NCBI GenBank assembly: GCA_033297075.1
Contig: MU858164.1
Coordinates: 1 to 64,000, forward strand
Direction of reading: 5' to 3'
Origin: Rhypophila decipiens
Lineage: Eukaryota > Ascomycota > Sordariomycetes > Sordariales > Naviculisporaceae
DNA length: 64,000 nucleotides
A program made the position numbers and the translations under genes. Below, piece after piece: positions 53,016 through 64,000 of this stretch. Within the stretch, counting starts at the first letter, position 1. The number at the start of each line of letters is the position of its first letter. The notes below the pieces were generated by a model that ran no database searches, was not told the origin of the DNA, and worked only from the letters and a program-made list of their open reading frames with translations.

Positions 53016-53803
53016 TGTGAATTGCTGAATCTTGTTGAAGAAAAGAGCCGGCCGATGACGACAAAAGCTTTCACATTTTCCCTATTCATATATATATCAT
53101 CTCTGCCCCTTTGCGCGAACGTGTCACCAAGAGGCCAATATCGGAGGCAATAACTCCGGCGCAACATCGTTGGCGGGAAATCTTGTAGATCCCTGCGCGG
53201 TGTTTATTCTGCCGCGTGCGACCCAAGATCCGGGGAAGAGTTCCATTTCTTGGACAAGAGCCGCCTTGGCCCCTGGTCGGTTCGAGGCCGCCCGTCTGGT
53301 TTTGGTCGCTTTCGGTTTGCGAGGCTCACAGTAGGGGCGAGGAGACTGGACCAAAGCAGCAAAAGTCTTGGGAAGGATTACGTTGTAAGGTAGTGCACGC
53401 GAGAGCACTGGGGCTGTGAGGACAAGTTGTGATTTGCGGATATTAAAGTCCGGGCGACGGTGAAATACGTGGTAGGCTGCACGGCGTACGCGAGGCTTGT
53501 GCACACCTCATCAAGATACAGAGTCCGTTTTACACGGCGATTGAGTGGCCTATAAAGCTTTTGGTGCCATTCGGGAGGGGTTTCACTGTAACAATGCAGA
53601 AAAGGGGTTTGTTTACACTTTTAGCTAGTGCAGCATCGGTCGACAAAACGATGGAACCGGTGGTATCGATTTATCTATGTACATGAAACGAAAGAAGGTT
53701 TACTACAAGATTATCACAAACAACAAGCCAAAGGGCAGCAGGATGCATGTTTGTCTCACAAGAATAGGAAATAGCCTATTATCAACCCCATCCTTTCTCA
53801 CAA
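53016..53803. promoter_or_regulatory. Promoter of beta-helix gene and type III PKS 3' flank
   Basis: 788 bp. A TATATATA run at 53088-53097, about 75-80 bp before the beta-helix start codon, is a likely core promoter. The rest holds no supported gene. Confidence 0.5.
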
Positions 53804-55465
53804 TCAGAAGCCAACAATATCGAACAAAACTCCTTCAATGGTGATTCCCGGCCCGAAAGAAAATGCAATGCCCTTTGATGTCGACTGTGTCTGGTTTTTG
53901 CACTTGTCCTGTTGTTGTTGCTCCTCCTTTGAAGTTTCCAGTCCTGACTGCACCATTCTCTCCAGTACAAAGGGCAATGAAACACTCAACATATTCCCAT
54001 AATCCCTCAAAACGTCCCAGCTCGTAGAAGCAACAGCATCGTCCAGACCCAAACTTGCTAGTGACTCTTCGATGATCTTTGGTCCGCCAGGATGGATCGC
54101 CCAGTGCCGAATATCTTCTTTAATTAGCCCGCCGTTTTCCGCCAACGTAGATTCCAGGACAGGACCGACTGCTGCGCGTATATATGACGGGAGTTTGGGA
54201 GACAGGTTGCAGGTAATCCCGTTGGAATTGACGCCCAGGATAATTCCGGCCGAGGTGTCGATCATTCCATCAGGACATTTCTCTCCGTCCGATCCGAAAG
54301 ACGGGGGAACAGTCTCGTCCACAAGATGCGAAAAAGAAGGTCCCAACACAATCTGGCCGGGCAATAATCTACCACCATCAGCAGCAGCGGTATCGACAGC
54401 CCCAATAATAAGCGCAGCACAGCCGTCCCCAAACAGACTAGAAATAATCACATCATTGACCTGCTCCTCAAACACCCCATTCACACTCGACAGCTCTACA
54501 CAAACCATCAAGGCCTTTTTCGCCGCCTTCCCGGTCCCTAGACTCTGGTATTGTTGCGAGATGGCATAATCGGCCGCAGTCCTGATCCCATTTATAGCAG
54601 CAGCGCAACCCATGAAGTTGACAACCACCCGTTTCACACCCCTCGACAGCCCCAAGCCTTTTACGATAGCCACATCCACACCAGGCGCGACAAAGCCAGT
54701 GGAAGTAACCACCACCAGCAAGCCAATATCTTCTTTTGGGGTGGCTATACCGGAGGTAGGCGAAGAAACCGCCCGTCGAGCAACATCCACACAGAGAGGC
54801 CCAGCCTGTGAGAGGAAGAGGTCCATTCGCTGACGGATCGGCATGGCGCGGTCGAAATTGGGGTCCAAGGGGTCGACGGCCTTGTGGCGGGTTGCGATGC
54901 GCGTGTTGGCGTAGAGTTTTGGGATTTTGGAGTAGAGTGGTGAGGATGGGCCGTATAATTCTGCCACTTGGGACGCAACTTCTGCTTGAGAGCGGGAGGT
55001 CGGTGGGACGCCTGTGGCGATTGTCGTGATTACTGCTGATACTTGGGGGATTTGGGTTGAGGGTATGGTGGCATGGGTGTTGGCCCGGGAAACGGAGAGC
55101 GCAATCGGTAGAGGAGGGAGCTGTTTCTGATACGTGATTTTGCCATTTGGTACATCCCGATACTGAAACTTTGTCGGCGGTTCAGCCAGTGCGGGGAGTG
55201 ACGACACGCTATGTATCTTGGACAGTGGCGGTGTGTCAGGCGGGGTGTCAAAGGTAACAACCTGTCTGAGGTTGCTCCCTGAGATGGGAATAGGAGAGGA
55301 ATCTCGCGGCGACTGTGGCACTATCAGGAAATCTTCCCCTGCGCCAGAGTGGTCCTGGTGATACTCTTCCATATCGATTCCTTGATCGTAGTTGGCAGAA
55401 GTGGAAGAAAGAGTCCTAGAAACAGCTCGAATGCCCTGATAGATGGTCCAATGTGTTGAAAACAT
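53804..55465 (-). CDS. Type III polyketide synthase (chalcone synthase-like)
   Basis: A single exon of 553 aa. The Cys-His-Asn triad is present: Cys287 in N-F-M-G-C-A-A-A, His458 in A-I-H-P-G-G-P and Asn491 in D-Y-G-N-M-L-S. S-F-G-P-G-I-T near the C-terminus completes the fold. His-Asn spacing (33) equals that of chalcone synthase, while Cys-His spacing (171) is about 30 longer, so there is an insertion. The thiolase-like fold starts only near residue 140. Before it is a long Ser/Pro/Thr-rich extension unlike plant or most bacterial enzymes. Fungal members make pyrones and resorcinols from acyl-CoA and malonyl-CoA. Met32 (55372) is an alternative start. It may be independent of the terpene cluster. 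Confidence 0.9.
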   Translation of the reverse strand: MFSTHWTIYQGIRAVSRTLSSTSANYDQGIDMEEYHQDHSGAGEDFLIVPQSPRDSSPIPISGSNLRQVVTFDTPPDTPPLSKIHSVSSLPALAEPPTKFQYRDVPNGKITYQKQLPPLPIALSVSRANTHATIPSTQIPQVSAVITTIATGVPPTSRSQAEVASQVAELYGPSSPLYSKIPKLYANTRIATRHKAVDPLDPNFDRAMPIRQRMDLFLSQAGPLCVDVARRAVSSPTSGIATPKEDIGLLVVVTSTGFVAPGVDVAIVKGLGLSRGVKRVVVNFMGCAAAINGIRTAADYAISQQYQSLGTGKAAKKALMVCVELSSVNGVFEEQVNDVIISSLFGDGCAALIIGAVDTAAADGGRLLPGQIVLGPSFSHLVDETVPPSFGSDGEKCPDGMIDTSAGIILGVNSNGITCNLSPKLPSYIRAAVGPVLESTLAENGGLIKEDIRHWAIHPGGPKIIEESLASLGLDDAVASTSWDVLRDYGNMLSVSLPFVLERMVQSGLETSKEEQQQQDKCKNQTQSTSKGIAFSFGPGITIEGVLFDIVGF

Positions 55466-57878
55466 TGAACAAGATCAATACTGTACGAAAACCCCTTTTG
55501 GTTCAAGATAGTGTTGAAAATCTTGAAGGGGGCGAGATGATCTCGGGTTGACAGCGTAAAATGAGTCTCTTGACACAGGATGCCACTTCTCGATATCCAA
55601 GTCAACCGAGTCGCCAGACTCGGATGGTCCCACAGCACCTTAATATCTTTAAACATCATTGTCGTGTAAGTTACGTCAAAGACGTCAAGTACAAACCTAG
55701 GATTCACAAAGACAACCCCAAAAAGGAAGGCCTGTAGTGAGCAAGCCAAGAGAATACGACATATAAATCTGAGACAAAGTGAGGCTATCAAGGACGAAGA
55801 GACCGAGATACGGGGGACCCGGGTCATAAAGGAGCTGTCTCGGGGTTCCCGCTGTGGACTCCGGCACATGGCAATCAGGGACCTGTTCCGTCCCCATTTT
55901 GCGCCTTTCAGACCGGTAAATGAGGTTCATTCATTTGTGATAGTCTGTTGATAGGCAAATATACTACCAAATGGCGACGTCAGAGCTCAGGTTGTCCACA
56001 TTAATTCTCGACGACAACACTAGACGATCATTTCCACCTTCTACTCATCATGTCAAATGACAAACAAGGACTCGGTTATTGCCGTTACACTCCGGCGCTC
56101 TACTCTATCAAAGAACAATGTGTGCCATTCAATTTACTCTCTTACTCACAAACACACACTAACACACACTAACCAGACCAATGGACCGTCCCTATCACAA
56201 CCTCTTGGAATGTCCACCCAGTTCCAAGCCAAGACTGCCATTCCACTCATGGAAGGAATCCCCGCATCCGTGGATGTCTCACCTGGAACACTGCCGTTTT
56301 CAAGCGTTTCCCCCTTGACCGGCTTGGTGAGTCCAAGACATCAGCCAAGACACCACGTGGGGAGGCATACCAACTACCCGGTCTCAACATCCAGACATGC
56401 CATCCACACCGGTCAACCGTTCTCAGAAATACTCATGCCAGACCTTAAGGTAGCGTAATGGAATACGTACGAAATACGTAACGTACCTCCTTTCAAATTC
56501 CGGGGTAATGAACCATCAGCATTCCAGCTCCTATAAAAGGACTGCTGGAAGTGTACGACTGCTTGCGTATAGCCAGGAATATGGGGCTCTCACCAAATGC
56601 GAGGTCCAGTCAAGATCAAGAGTCATCACATTGAGCGTAAAGTAACGCCTAACGATAACAGTATTTGTTAATAAATCTTTGGTAGATAAGCAAGATAATT
56701 ATATGCACAGCTTACCTCTTGTTTGCCCCGCTTAAACCATCGAGATACGGGCAACTTCTCATACACCAGATAATATTCACACTCTTCTTTGTTCCTGTTG
56801 CTTCCCGAGCACGGCTAGTAGAAGAGGGAAAAGAGATCGGCAGATACGTCCCGCTCGCCATCACAATCACAAGAAAAACGGCACGAAGAGAGTTCGAGGA
56901 CAAAGACAGGGTGGCAAGGCCAAATTTTACTGTTGATGAGCCATTCCTAATCCTGGCCCGAACGCCCATTCACAAAAGGCAAAGACTTTTTATATATATA
57001 TACAGCCCCAAGGCAAGGCGAAAAACGGACCAACAATGATGCTAAGCAGGATCTATCATAAGATTGAAAGCCATCTATGTATCAGCGCAGCATATTGCAA
57101 CGCCAGGTATCTAATACAATGTGACATGGAAGCATCGCATCGCGCTGTGCAAATGTAGTTTATTGATGTTTGATAGCGTCCCCATGACAAGCACCAAGAC
57201 CTGGACTGATCATGCCGACTGCACACTCCTCCAAAAGGGCATCAATCTCCCTATTCCCCATTCCGCTGCACAGAGCCAACAACACTGTGACCCTTCTTGG
57301 GCCAACCCAAAAGAAGCCGCCATTACAAGCTCATGACCCAAGATGAAGGCAAGGGAAAATTAGAACAATAAGCAGTACGCCAACGTGGGGTTACTGACGC
57401 GATGCAGAAGTCAAATAAAAAGGTGCAAGCAGAGCTTGATGCAATGTAGAGAAGAAAGAAAAAGAAAAAGAAAAACGCCAATTTTTTTATCCTTGATGAT
57501 CCGGCCGTGACTGAATCTTGGGCCGCAGGAGAACGATAAAGGAAACCCTCCTGGAAAACCAAACCTTCCTGTAAACATCGCTGATTTCTGTCAGGCCGAC
57601 CAGTGGCCCAATCATACACATCAGGGTCTCGTATCATCATGTTGCCAAAGCCAAATAAAAGACCCTAACGCCGAACGACCAGATCATGCATCAACCGATG
57701 GAGGTAAACCCCCGGCTAAAATGGTATCCCGCACCGCTAAGGTGCAAGACAAATGTACAAGTATCAAAGTGAACGTGTGGGAAGACACAAGTCCACAGAG
57801 CGTAGAGACCGAGCTGGCCTCGGTGTCGAGATTCAATGGTGCCGCCATGGTGACGATTGCTTCGGGCCAGACGACCAT
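55466..57878. other. Gene-free region, 2.4 kb
   Basis: Sequence between the start of the type III PKS and the 3' end of the GAC1-like gene. ORFs of up to about 180 codons (for example 55324-55869, -) overlap the PKS leader and show no domain. It contains the PKS promoter and the 3' flank of the glycogen-targeting gene. I see nothing else. Confidence 0.45.
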
Positions 57879-60331
57879 TCAACCTCTAATTGCTGTTGCG
57901 GAATGAGCTTGGTGGCCAGAGAAAGGGAAATGAAGCTGATGAGACAACTCGTGCGGTAACGTACCGGTGTATGGCGCGAAGCTGCCAGGGGCGATGGGTG
58001 ACGAGGAACGATCACTCGCTGGTCTGGTGGCAATCGAGCCGACCGGAAGCTGGGGCGAGAAAATCTGAAGGGGTGATTGCGATGGGGAGGCATACATTGT
58101 CGTCAGGAAGGGGCTGGCGTGATCGAAATAGGGATTCGGGTCTTTTGGGTGGAGAGAATGGTGCTGCGTTCCAGTATGGGTATGATAATAGTTGCCCATC
58201 TGGACGGGGCTTCCATCGTAGCTCGAGGTGTTGCTGCTGTTGCCAGATCTGGTCATGTCACCGGGTCCATCGAGCTGTCCGGTCCTGGGGGCGCCATCCT
58301 GAGGGGCAGACTGCTTTTTGCCGAACTATCACAAGGAGCGTTAGTCGATATTGGCTACGCGGATTCACGAAAGGGTCTCCCGAAATGGCCAGCTGGGACC
58401 AGGTAGAATTATGCTGAGGTACGTACAAAGCAGTATTTATTGACCAGCTCCTCGTAGGATGAGGACGCAATGCTTGGGGATTCTGCGCCAGAGGCAGTGG
58501 TTCCATTGGTTGCTGGTGCGGGTTCATCGGCCTTGTCGCTCCCGGAGACTGTCTTGCTGTCGGCGGGGATATTGGTGCTGGGGGCTTGTGATTTCTTGAG
58601 CGACTTCATGTAGAGTCCATCAGACTTCCCTGACATGGCAGCATTCAGGGAGGCACCAAAGTCGTACCGGTTGGCAAAGGCTTGGCCACTTGGTGGTGGC
58701 AGGCGACTGGCCAGATTGTCGCTGGGAAGGCTCGTAGTACTCTTGACGCCCTTGAGTCTCAAGGCTTTCGGGGCGGCTTCTCCAAGGTAGTCGTCGAGAG
58801 ATTGGTCCAAGGTAAGCTTCTGTGAACCATCAAAGTCGAGAGCACCGACAGGCATCGACTTTGGACGTGGCGCCGTCGAGGGGCTCTGGCGGCGGGTGCT
58901 CTTAGGAAGCCCGTTGACAGGTCGAGAGGCAGCGCCAATGACGCCCTTTTTGCCATTCTGGGGCATGGCCTTCTTGTGGAAATCAACCTGGAAGTTCATG
59001 CCACCGTTGTTGTCCCAGTGCTCCTGGCCACCGACGTTGTAGCGAATACAGAAGTAGAGCGTCTTGTTCTCCAGATTGGCCATATCGGAGAGCTTGATGG
59101 TGAAGTGGAACCTGTCCGAACCAATCGGGTTCTGGCGAGGTGTCACTTCGTTGAAATACTCTGCCCCGACCTCGGATGTTGTCTTCCAATAGTCGAGTGT
59201 GAACCTGCAGGCGACAAGCTTCTGGAATGCAATGTTGGCCACCACAACCGAGCCTATCAGCGACTTCTGATCAGGAGAGAGCCACACCCTTTCCAACCAC
59301 ACAGGCTGGAGCTTCCGGGCGGGAGTCTCGACGGGGAAGTTGGACAAGACGAGTTCCCACTCAAAGGGCGGGGAGCGGGGCGCTGAATGATCCTCGGGGA
59401 ACGGATACTCGGTATCGCTGTCATAATTGTCGGCCGGCGAAGAGCCTGCACTAACGGCCAAAGGCCGATCGACTTGGAGAAAATGACGGACATGCTCGAG
59501 GTGAGAGTCGAAATGCACCGCCTTGGAGAAGGTGGGCGTGCCGGGCATGCTCGAAGGGCGTCTGCGCGAGGAGCCACGCAGGGCAGGGCGGACGAGCTCC
59601 CCAGACTTCTTGCGAACCATCTGAGGCTTCCTTTGGGCTTCTTCTTCTGAATCCACTTCAGAGCCTGTTAATGAGCTTCCTGCAGACTTGATAAGAATAA
59701 ACTCTGGCTCGGTGGCCGATCGCGCGTGAGATACTCTTCGGTTACCTCTGGCTGCGAGTTGGTCTAGCGAGCCGGTGCTGAAACTGTGGTGCATACCTTC
59801 GGAGATGGTCTCCGCCTGCGATGGCAGGACAAGCAAATCACCAGCGTCCTGTTCGCCACTTTCAGGAGGGGCAGTATTCCTTGGGGGTGAACACGACCGC
59901 TGTTGTGGTATTTGGCTAATGGCGTCCTGGAGCTCCTTGAGGTTCTCAATCTGCCTCCCGCGCGCCTCATTTCGAATCTCTGGCAAATCGTCGTCGTCAC
60001 TAGACGAGTCGGGGGGCGATATTACCGCGGCATTCGGCATCCCACGATCGCCAGTAACGGGTGGTGGTGATTGTCTGACACTGCTGCTTATCATCATGCC
60101 CTTGAGATCTTCAGATGTGCTTTCGGGAGTCGGTTCGCTGGGACGGCCCGGGAGTACGCTTGGTGCCGATGGCGTTCGTCGGTGTCTCGTGAGGTAAGAG
60201 GCCGAGCGGGGCAATGTTGGTCTGGAGGTGCCGGTTGTGGGCGACTGATGGAATGAGGGTCTCCGGCTGACGTCGGGCGACGTTGTCGTCGACGACGCTG
60301 GAGAGCGATGTGAGGGAGGTGTGTAAGGCAT
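57879..60331 (-). CDS. GAC1: GAC1-like PP1 glycogen-targeting subunit (CBM21)
   Basis: Two exons on the minus strand (60331-58427 and 58325-57879) encode 783 aa. After a Ser/Pro-rich N-terminus comes K270-A-V-H-F274, a good RVxF docking motif for protein phosphatase 1. A CBM21 domain follows at about residues 325-450 (F-E-W-E-L, W-L-E-R-V-W-L, W-D-N-N-G-G-M-N-F-Q-V-D-F). Known relatives (yeast Gac1, animal PPP1R3 proteins) bring PP1 to glycogen and activate glycogen synthase. The remainder is low-complexity. A further 72-nt stopless, in-frame intron (57893-57964) may be spliced near the end, and both forms end in A-I-R-G. It is a housekeeping gene, outside the biosynthetic cluster. Confidence 0.88.
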
Positions 60332-63300
60332 TCTTGCTAACCGGGAATTCCGAACAATGTCGGAAGTCGGTTAATGCGGAGGGAGGGAAGGGTCGTCGTC
60401 GAGGAGACAATGAGGACCGGTCAACCTCGAAAATCAAATCATGGAGTAGAATCCTTGACGACCAAACAAGCAAATTAACTTTTGGCTATTTTAAAGATAA
60501 GAGTCAGCGTCAGATTGCGGTACGGTGCGCAGAGCCAAAAATGCATTGAGGGAGCGTGTTCGGGTGGAGATTAAGCCAAAATCAAGATAACAATGAGGTA
60601 ACAGGCGTACGGTCTGGGCGAAAGATAACGCCCGGTGGGGAAGGGGGGAAACTTGGGACCAAAGTGGCGAAAGATTCGTGATGTTGGGGTTTGAAGGCTG
60701 GATTGCGTTTTGTGAAGGTGCCAGAAAAATCGTCTCGTCTTTCAACTTTGACCAAGGCAGTAACTACTTACAGTTCAACGGCGCAAGGTAAGAGCAAGAG
60801 CAGCAACGGCAATGTTCCAGCAACGGAGCCGACTCTTGCAATTGTCCCGAACCGAGTTAACGGACGGAGTAGTGATTTGCTTCTCGTCCCGGAAGGAAGT
60901 CAATGGAGATTCCGACCCAAGCTCGAGGGCGGAAGATGGTGTTGCTCAAGCGGGAAACTCGGCCTAAGACGGACGTCGTCAAGGTGGTCGGTTGAGTCCC
61001 AGGCTGGCCCGCCTTTGCCTTTGTTCCTATCTATCCCTAACACTGAGTCGGCCCAGCGGATCCGTACTTCTCACAGACGACGATCCAAACGTATCTTTCC
61101 CTGGTCTCTTCTTGGTGACCAAGTACAATGCTCGGTCGTGAGTCGGCGTCGAGGGGGGCGACCTGCTATGGCTTCCTGAACACGGCTATCTCGGGGTCGG
61201 TCGTCAGCGGCCAGGGTCGACAACAACAAACAAGAAAACACAAAAAGAATGAGCCTCGGGGGGTCTCAAAAAAAAAAAAAAAAGGAGGATATGGCTCTTT
61301 GCCTGCAACGAGAGAGAGAGAGAATAGGAGCGTTGGTCTAGCAAAGCGAGGAGGCGCCTTGGTTTTGAGTAATGGGGGTTTAAGGAATGGCGGGACCAGG
61401 GCAAGGACCGGGGGGTGATGGTGTGTGTGGGTGGTGTGGAAAACGGAAACGTGCGACACTGCTGTGAGACCGGTGGTACGAGTAACTGTACCGTATCCGT
61501 ACTACGGCTCGAAATGGAGTATTCCAGGTTGGGGTACGGTACCTTTTTTGATAAGCACCTTGACGACTCGAGAGGCGAAAAGACGCGAGGCGAAGTGCAA
61601 GTGCAAGCTCTGATATCGACAGTTTTCCAAATACCAGCACACCTACAAGGCTGCAAAATTGTTATCCGGACGATAATAATTGTTGAAGGGGATCAAAAGA
61701 GGATCGTGAGGAAGAGAGATGGGAGGAGGAATGGACGGCGAGATGGAAGAGGGCAGTAAGATAGGTAAGCAACGGTAGGTGGAAAGTCCAAGACACCCGG
61801 ATGCGATGGAAACAACCATCAGGCAATCAAGGAAGAAAACGGCAATGGGAGTGGATGAGGAATGCCCAGCACTAAAATCTGCTGGAGCACGGAAAGCTGT
61901 CGGGGGTGTATCCGTACCGGCCTTACGGTATGCGTACATGTACCCGTGTACCTGCAAGGATGTTGCACCTTGCAGCTGGGCGCTCTTGGTGCGTCTCACT
62001 GTCTCAAATAATTTTCCCTGGGCGACCCTCAACCGCAAAACCAGAAAACCATCGCGGCTAGTACAGAAACGGTAGGAAGTTCCCACTGGCACCTCGCTTG
62101 CCGCCCTTACGGTACTGTACACGTACTGTACCATGTACACCGTGCGATGCAACCTGAATGCGAAATTGGATGGCCAAGATAGCACACAGCTTGCAAATAT
62201 CCATCTCCGGTTCGGATCCTGTTCACTCCATATTTAGTGAGCTGCCCGGATTATTGCACTGCGACTTTACACTTTGGGAGTGCCTTATCCGGGTGGGAGA
62301 GGATTGAGCTTCAATGGTGACAATAATCACATTCCAGTCCACGACCTGCTGTACAATACATGTACTCTGGCAGTCTGGTACACTACGATACCTGTCGGAA
62401 TCGTGCGTGCATTGCACAATTTGTCCAGGCCTCCCACCAAGGAGAAGGAATCTGATAGAGCCTGGCTAGCATCTTCCACTTGCAAAAAGCTAGTCAGTGG
62501 TGCTTTGGGTAGGTCTGCTTGGCGCTGCTTGGGGCTCTGGTTGAGCAGAGGTTGGCGGCTTTCGCCAACGCTAACTCAATAACTGTCCTTGCGCCGTCCC
62601 CAGCGGGCTGAGCACCAAGGTCGCTACCGGGGTGTCGGAGATGTCAGCTCCCGTCGAGACTTTCTATCTTCATCATTGTTGTTGGATGATGCGAACCACC
62701 GACAGGATGCGATTCTGCTTTACACCAGTGTTTTCACCATTGTCTATAGAGGACCACTTCCACATATCCTTATATTTTGTCATATGTAGCGGATGCTGCC
62801 ATTCTGAAAGTAAAATATCATTTTAGGAAAGCACCGTTGTGCAGGAGGCTTGCAGGACGTTGTGTTTCTGTGCTACGAACCAGACTCCATGTTGTCCAAG
62901 GATCAATCACCCATATTACGGTACCGGGGAAGTATCGTGTATTCATTCATACTACCTTACAGGCTGGTTTACTGGTCAATGCGTACCGTAAAATCATGGC
63001 TGATGGCATCCCACTCAACGCCCCCCAGCACTCCACTGGCCAGAAACACCACCCATGACAATGACGTCGACAGAACCTGGTCATTCGCTCAAAGATTGAT
63101 CCCACCGGAACATTGCCCATTCTCTTTTGTTAATAATTGATGTTGGAATTGACGATATCGAGTGGTCCAAATATCAGCCACTAACTGCGATTGTGCGTGT
63201 ACAACATTGCAGAGCCCGCGCATAGATATGGTCTTGAGAAATCATTCTTTTCGTCAAGAGAATTTGGTTGAATGGTTACCGCCAAGCTCCGCCCGGCTGC

Positions 63301-64000
63301 CTTCCTGCACTGAAAAAATAATCATCAGGACTCAGGAGGCTCGGCGGACGGATAGTTCTAGTCTAGACCAGAAAGCGCCCTCTTATCAGTCCACACTAAA
63401 TCAGCCTCTTTATGCAGATTTCCTCCACTTCTGTGGCCTTGCTATCGTGCGACTTTGGGTTAGTGTGTCTTCTCGTACGAGGGATGCAAAATCTTTAGAC
63501 TCTGGTTGAGCTCCGCCTGTAGTCACTAACAGAGTGCTGCAATGGCTTTAAACCATAGTACGGGATAGTACAATTGATGAATGGAATTGACTGCACTGTA
63601 CGGATTTTGGAACGGCGAAGGTGTGCCGTAATTCATTGTATTCTTAATTACGGTACCGCCTGCTCTCTTTTCAGGGCTGTTGCTATTCTTGATTTACATG
63701 AAAACGAGGCACCTGGAAATCACCCTGGACGACCTCGCTCCTCTTCTTGAGACATGTCTGCGGTTTCGCTCAGCGAAGCCAAAGCACGCCACTGCGCAGT
63801 TTCCCTTCCTCTCCGCTTTGTTGACATATTTTTGCCAAATAGTTGCGTGCTTCAACAGGCCGCAGCGGTAGTAAGCCGCTGTCAGTTTACTGATGACCAA
63901 CAATTTCCACCAGCTGGTGATGCTGAATTAGCTAATGGGGTGACAATCGAGGGGGAGGGCGATAAAAATATCGATGGAGCAAACAACCCCCTGATTGGTT
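60332..64000. other. Gene-free right end of window
   Basis: 3.7 kb hold the GAC1-like promoter and leader and no gene I can support. Simple repeats occur: a run of 16 A at 61268-61283 and a GA repeat at about 61309-61323. ORFs up to 180 codons (for example 61643-62185, -) lack domains. A gene could begin beyond the window. Confidence 0.45.

Noticed and set aside
1..64000. CRISPR arrays, bacterial operons, riboswitches or an attachment site
   Set aside because: The window is eukaryotic with intron-bearing genes. The only tandem array (99-158) has no spacers.

Overview
The window is nuclear DNA of a filamentous ascomycete (Pezizomycotina, probably Sordariomycetes). Genes are split by short introns of about 50-140 nt with GTRNGT...YAG signals, tRNA genes lie singly, and the inventory is typically fungal (F-box protein, Zn2Cys6 regulator, highly reducing PKS, many P450s, a type III PKS, a CBM21 glycogen-targeting protein). 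Exon joins were made by hand from splice signals, reading phase and conserved motifs.

About 2.1-46.7 kb is one large secondary-metabolite cluster. It holds an aristolochene synthase-type sesquiterpene cyclase (2088-3260, -), six cytochrome P450s (4089-5831 +, 19752-21618 +, 28990-30789 +, 32752-34485 -, 35014-36872 +, 42087-44142 +), a BAHD-type acyltransferase (7679-9136, -), a single-exon KS-AT-DH-CMeT-ER-KR-ACP highly reducing PKS (10135-17895, +) and three SDRs (22098-23236 +, 27041-28195 -, 31132-32133 -). It also has a secreted FAD-linked oxidase (24698-26474, +), a full-size ABC-B exporter (37166-41198, -) and an AflR-type Zn2Cys6 regulator (45223-46677, -). A possible small two-helix membrane protein lies at 6737-7164. 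Two tRNA genes, Arg(ACG) at 18430-18501 and intron-bearing Tyr(GTA) at 26740-26828, sit inside the cluster and bracket the P450/SDR/FAD-oxidase block.

Read together, the cyclase makes the eremophilane hydrocarbon (+)-aristolochene, and the P450s, SDRs and FAD oxidase oxidise it. The HR-PKS builds a reduced, C-methylated acyl chain. The BAHD enzyme, divergently transcribed from the PKS, is the best candidate to take that chain from the ACP (the PKS has no thioesterase) and esterify a hydroxyl of the terpene. The predicted product is an eremophilane ester with a methyl-branched polyketide acid, the general class of integric acid and the eremoxylarins known from Xylariales. The product and the assignment of steps are inference.

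Left of the cluster is an F-box protein with an acidic tail (268-1857). To the right is a 4.7-kb gene-poor stretch, then a decayed RidA-family gene, a secreted right-handed beta-helix protein (51948-53015, -), a type III PKS with a long N-terminal extension (53804-55465, -) and a GAC1-like protein phosphatase 1 glycogen-targeting subunit (57879-60331, -). I see no gene I can support in the last 3.7 kb.
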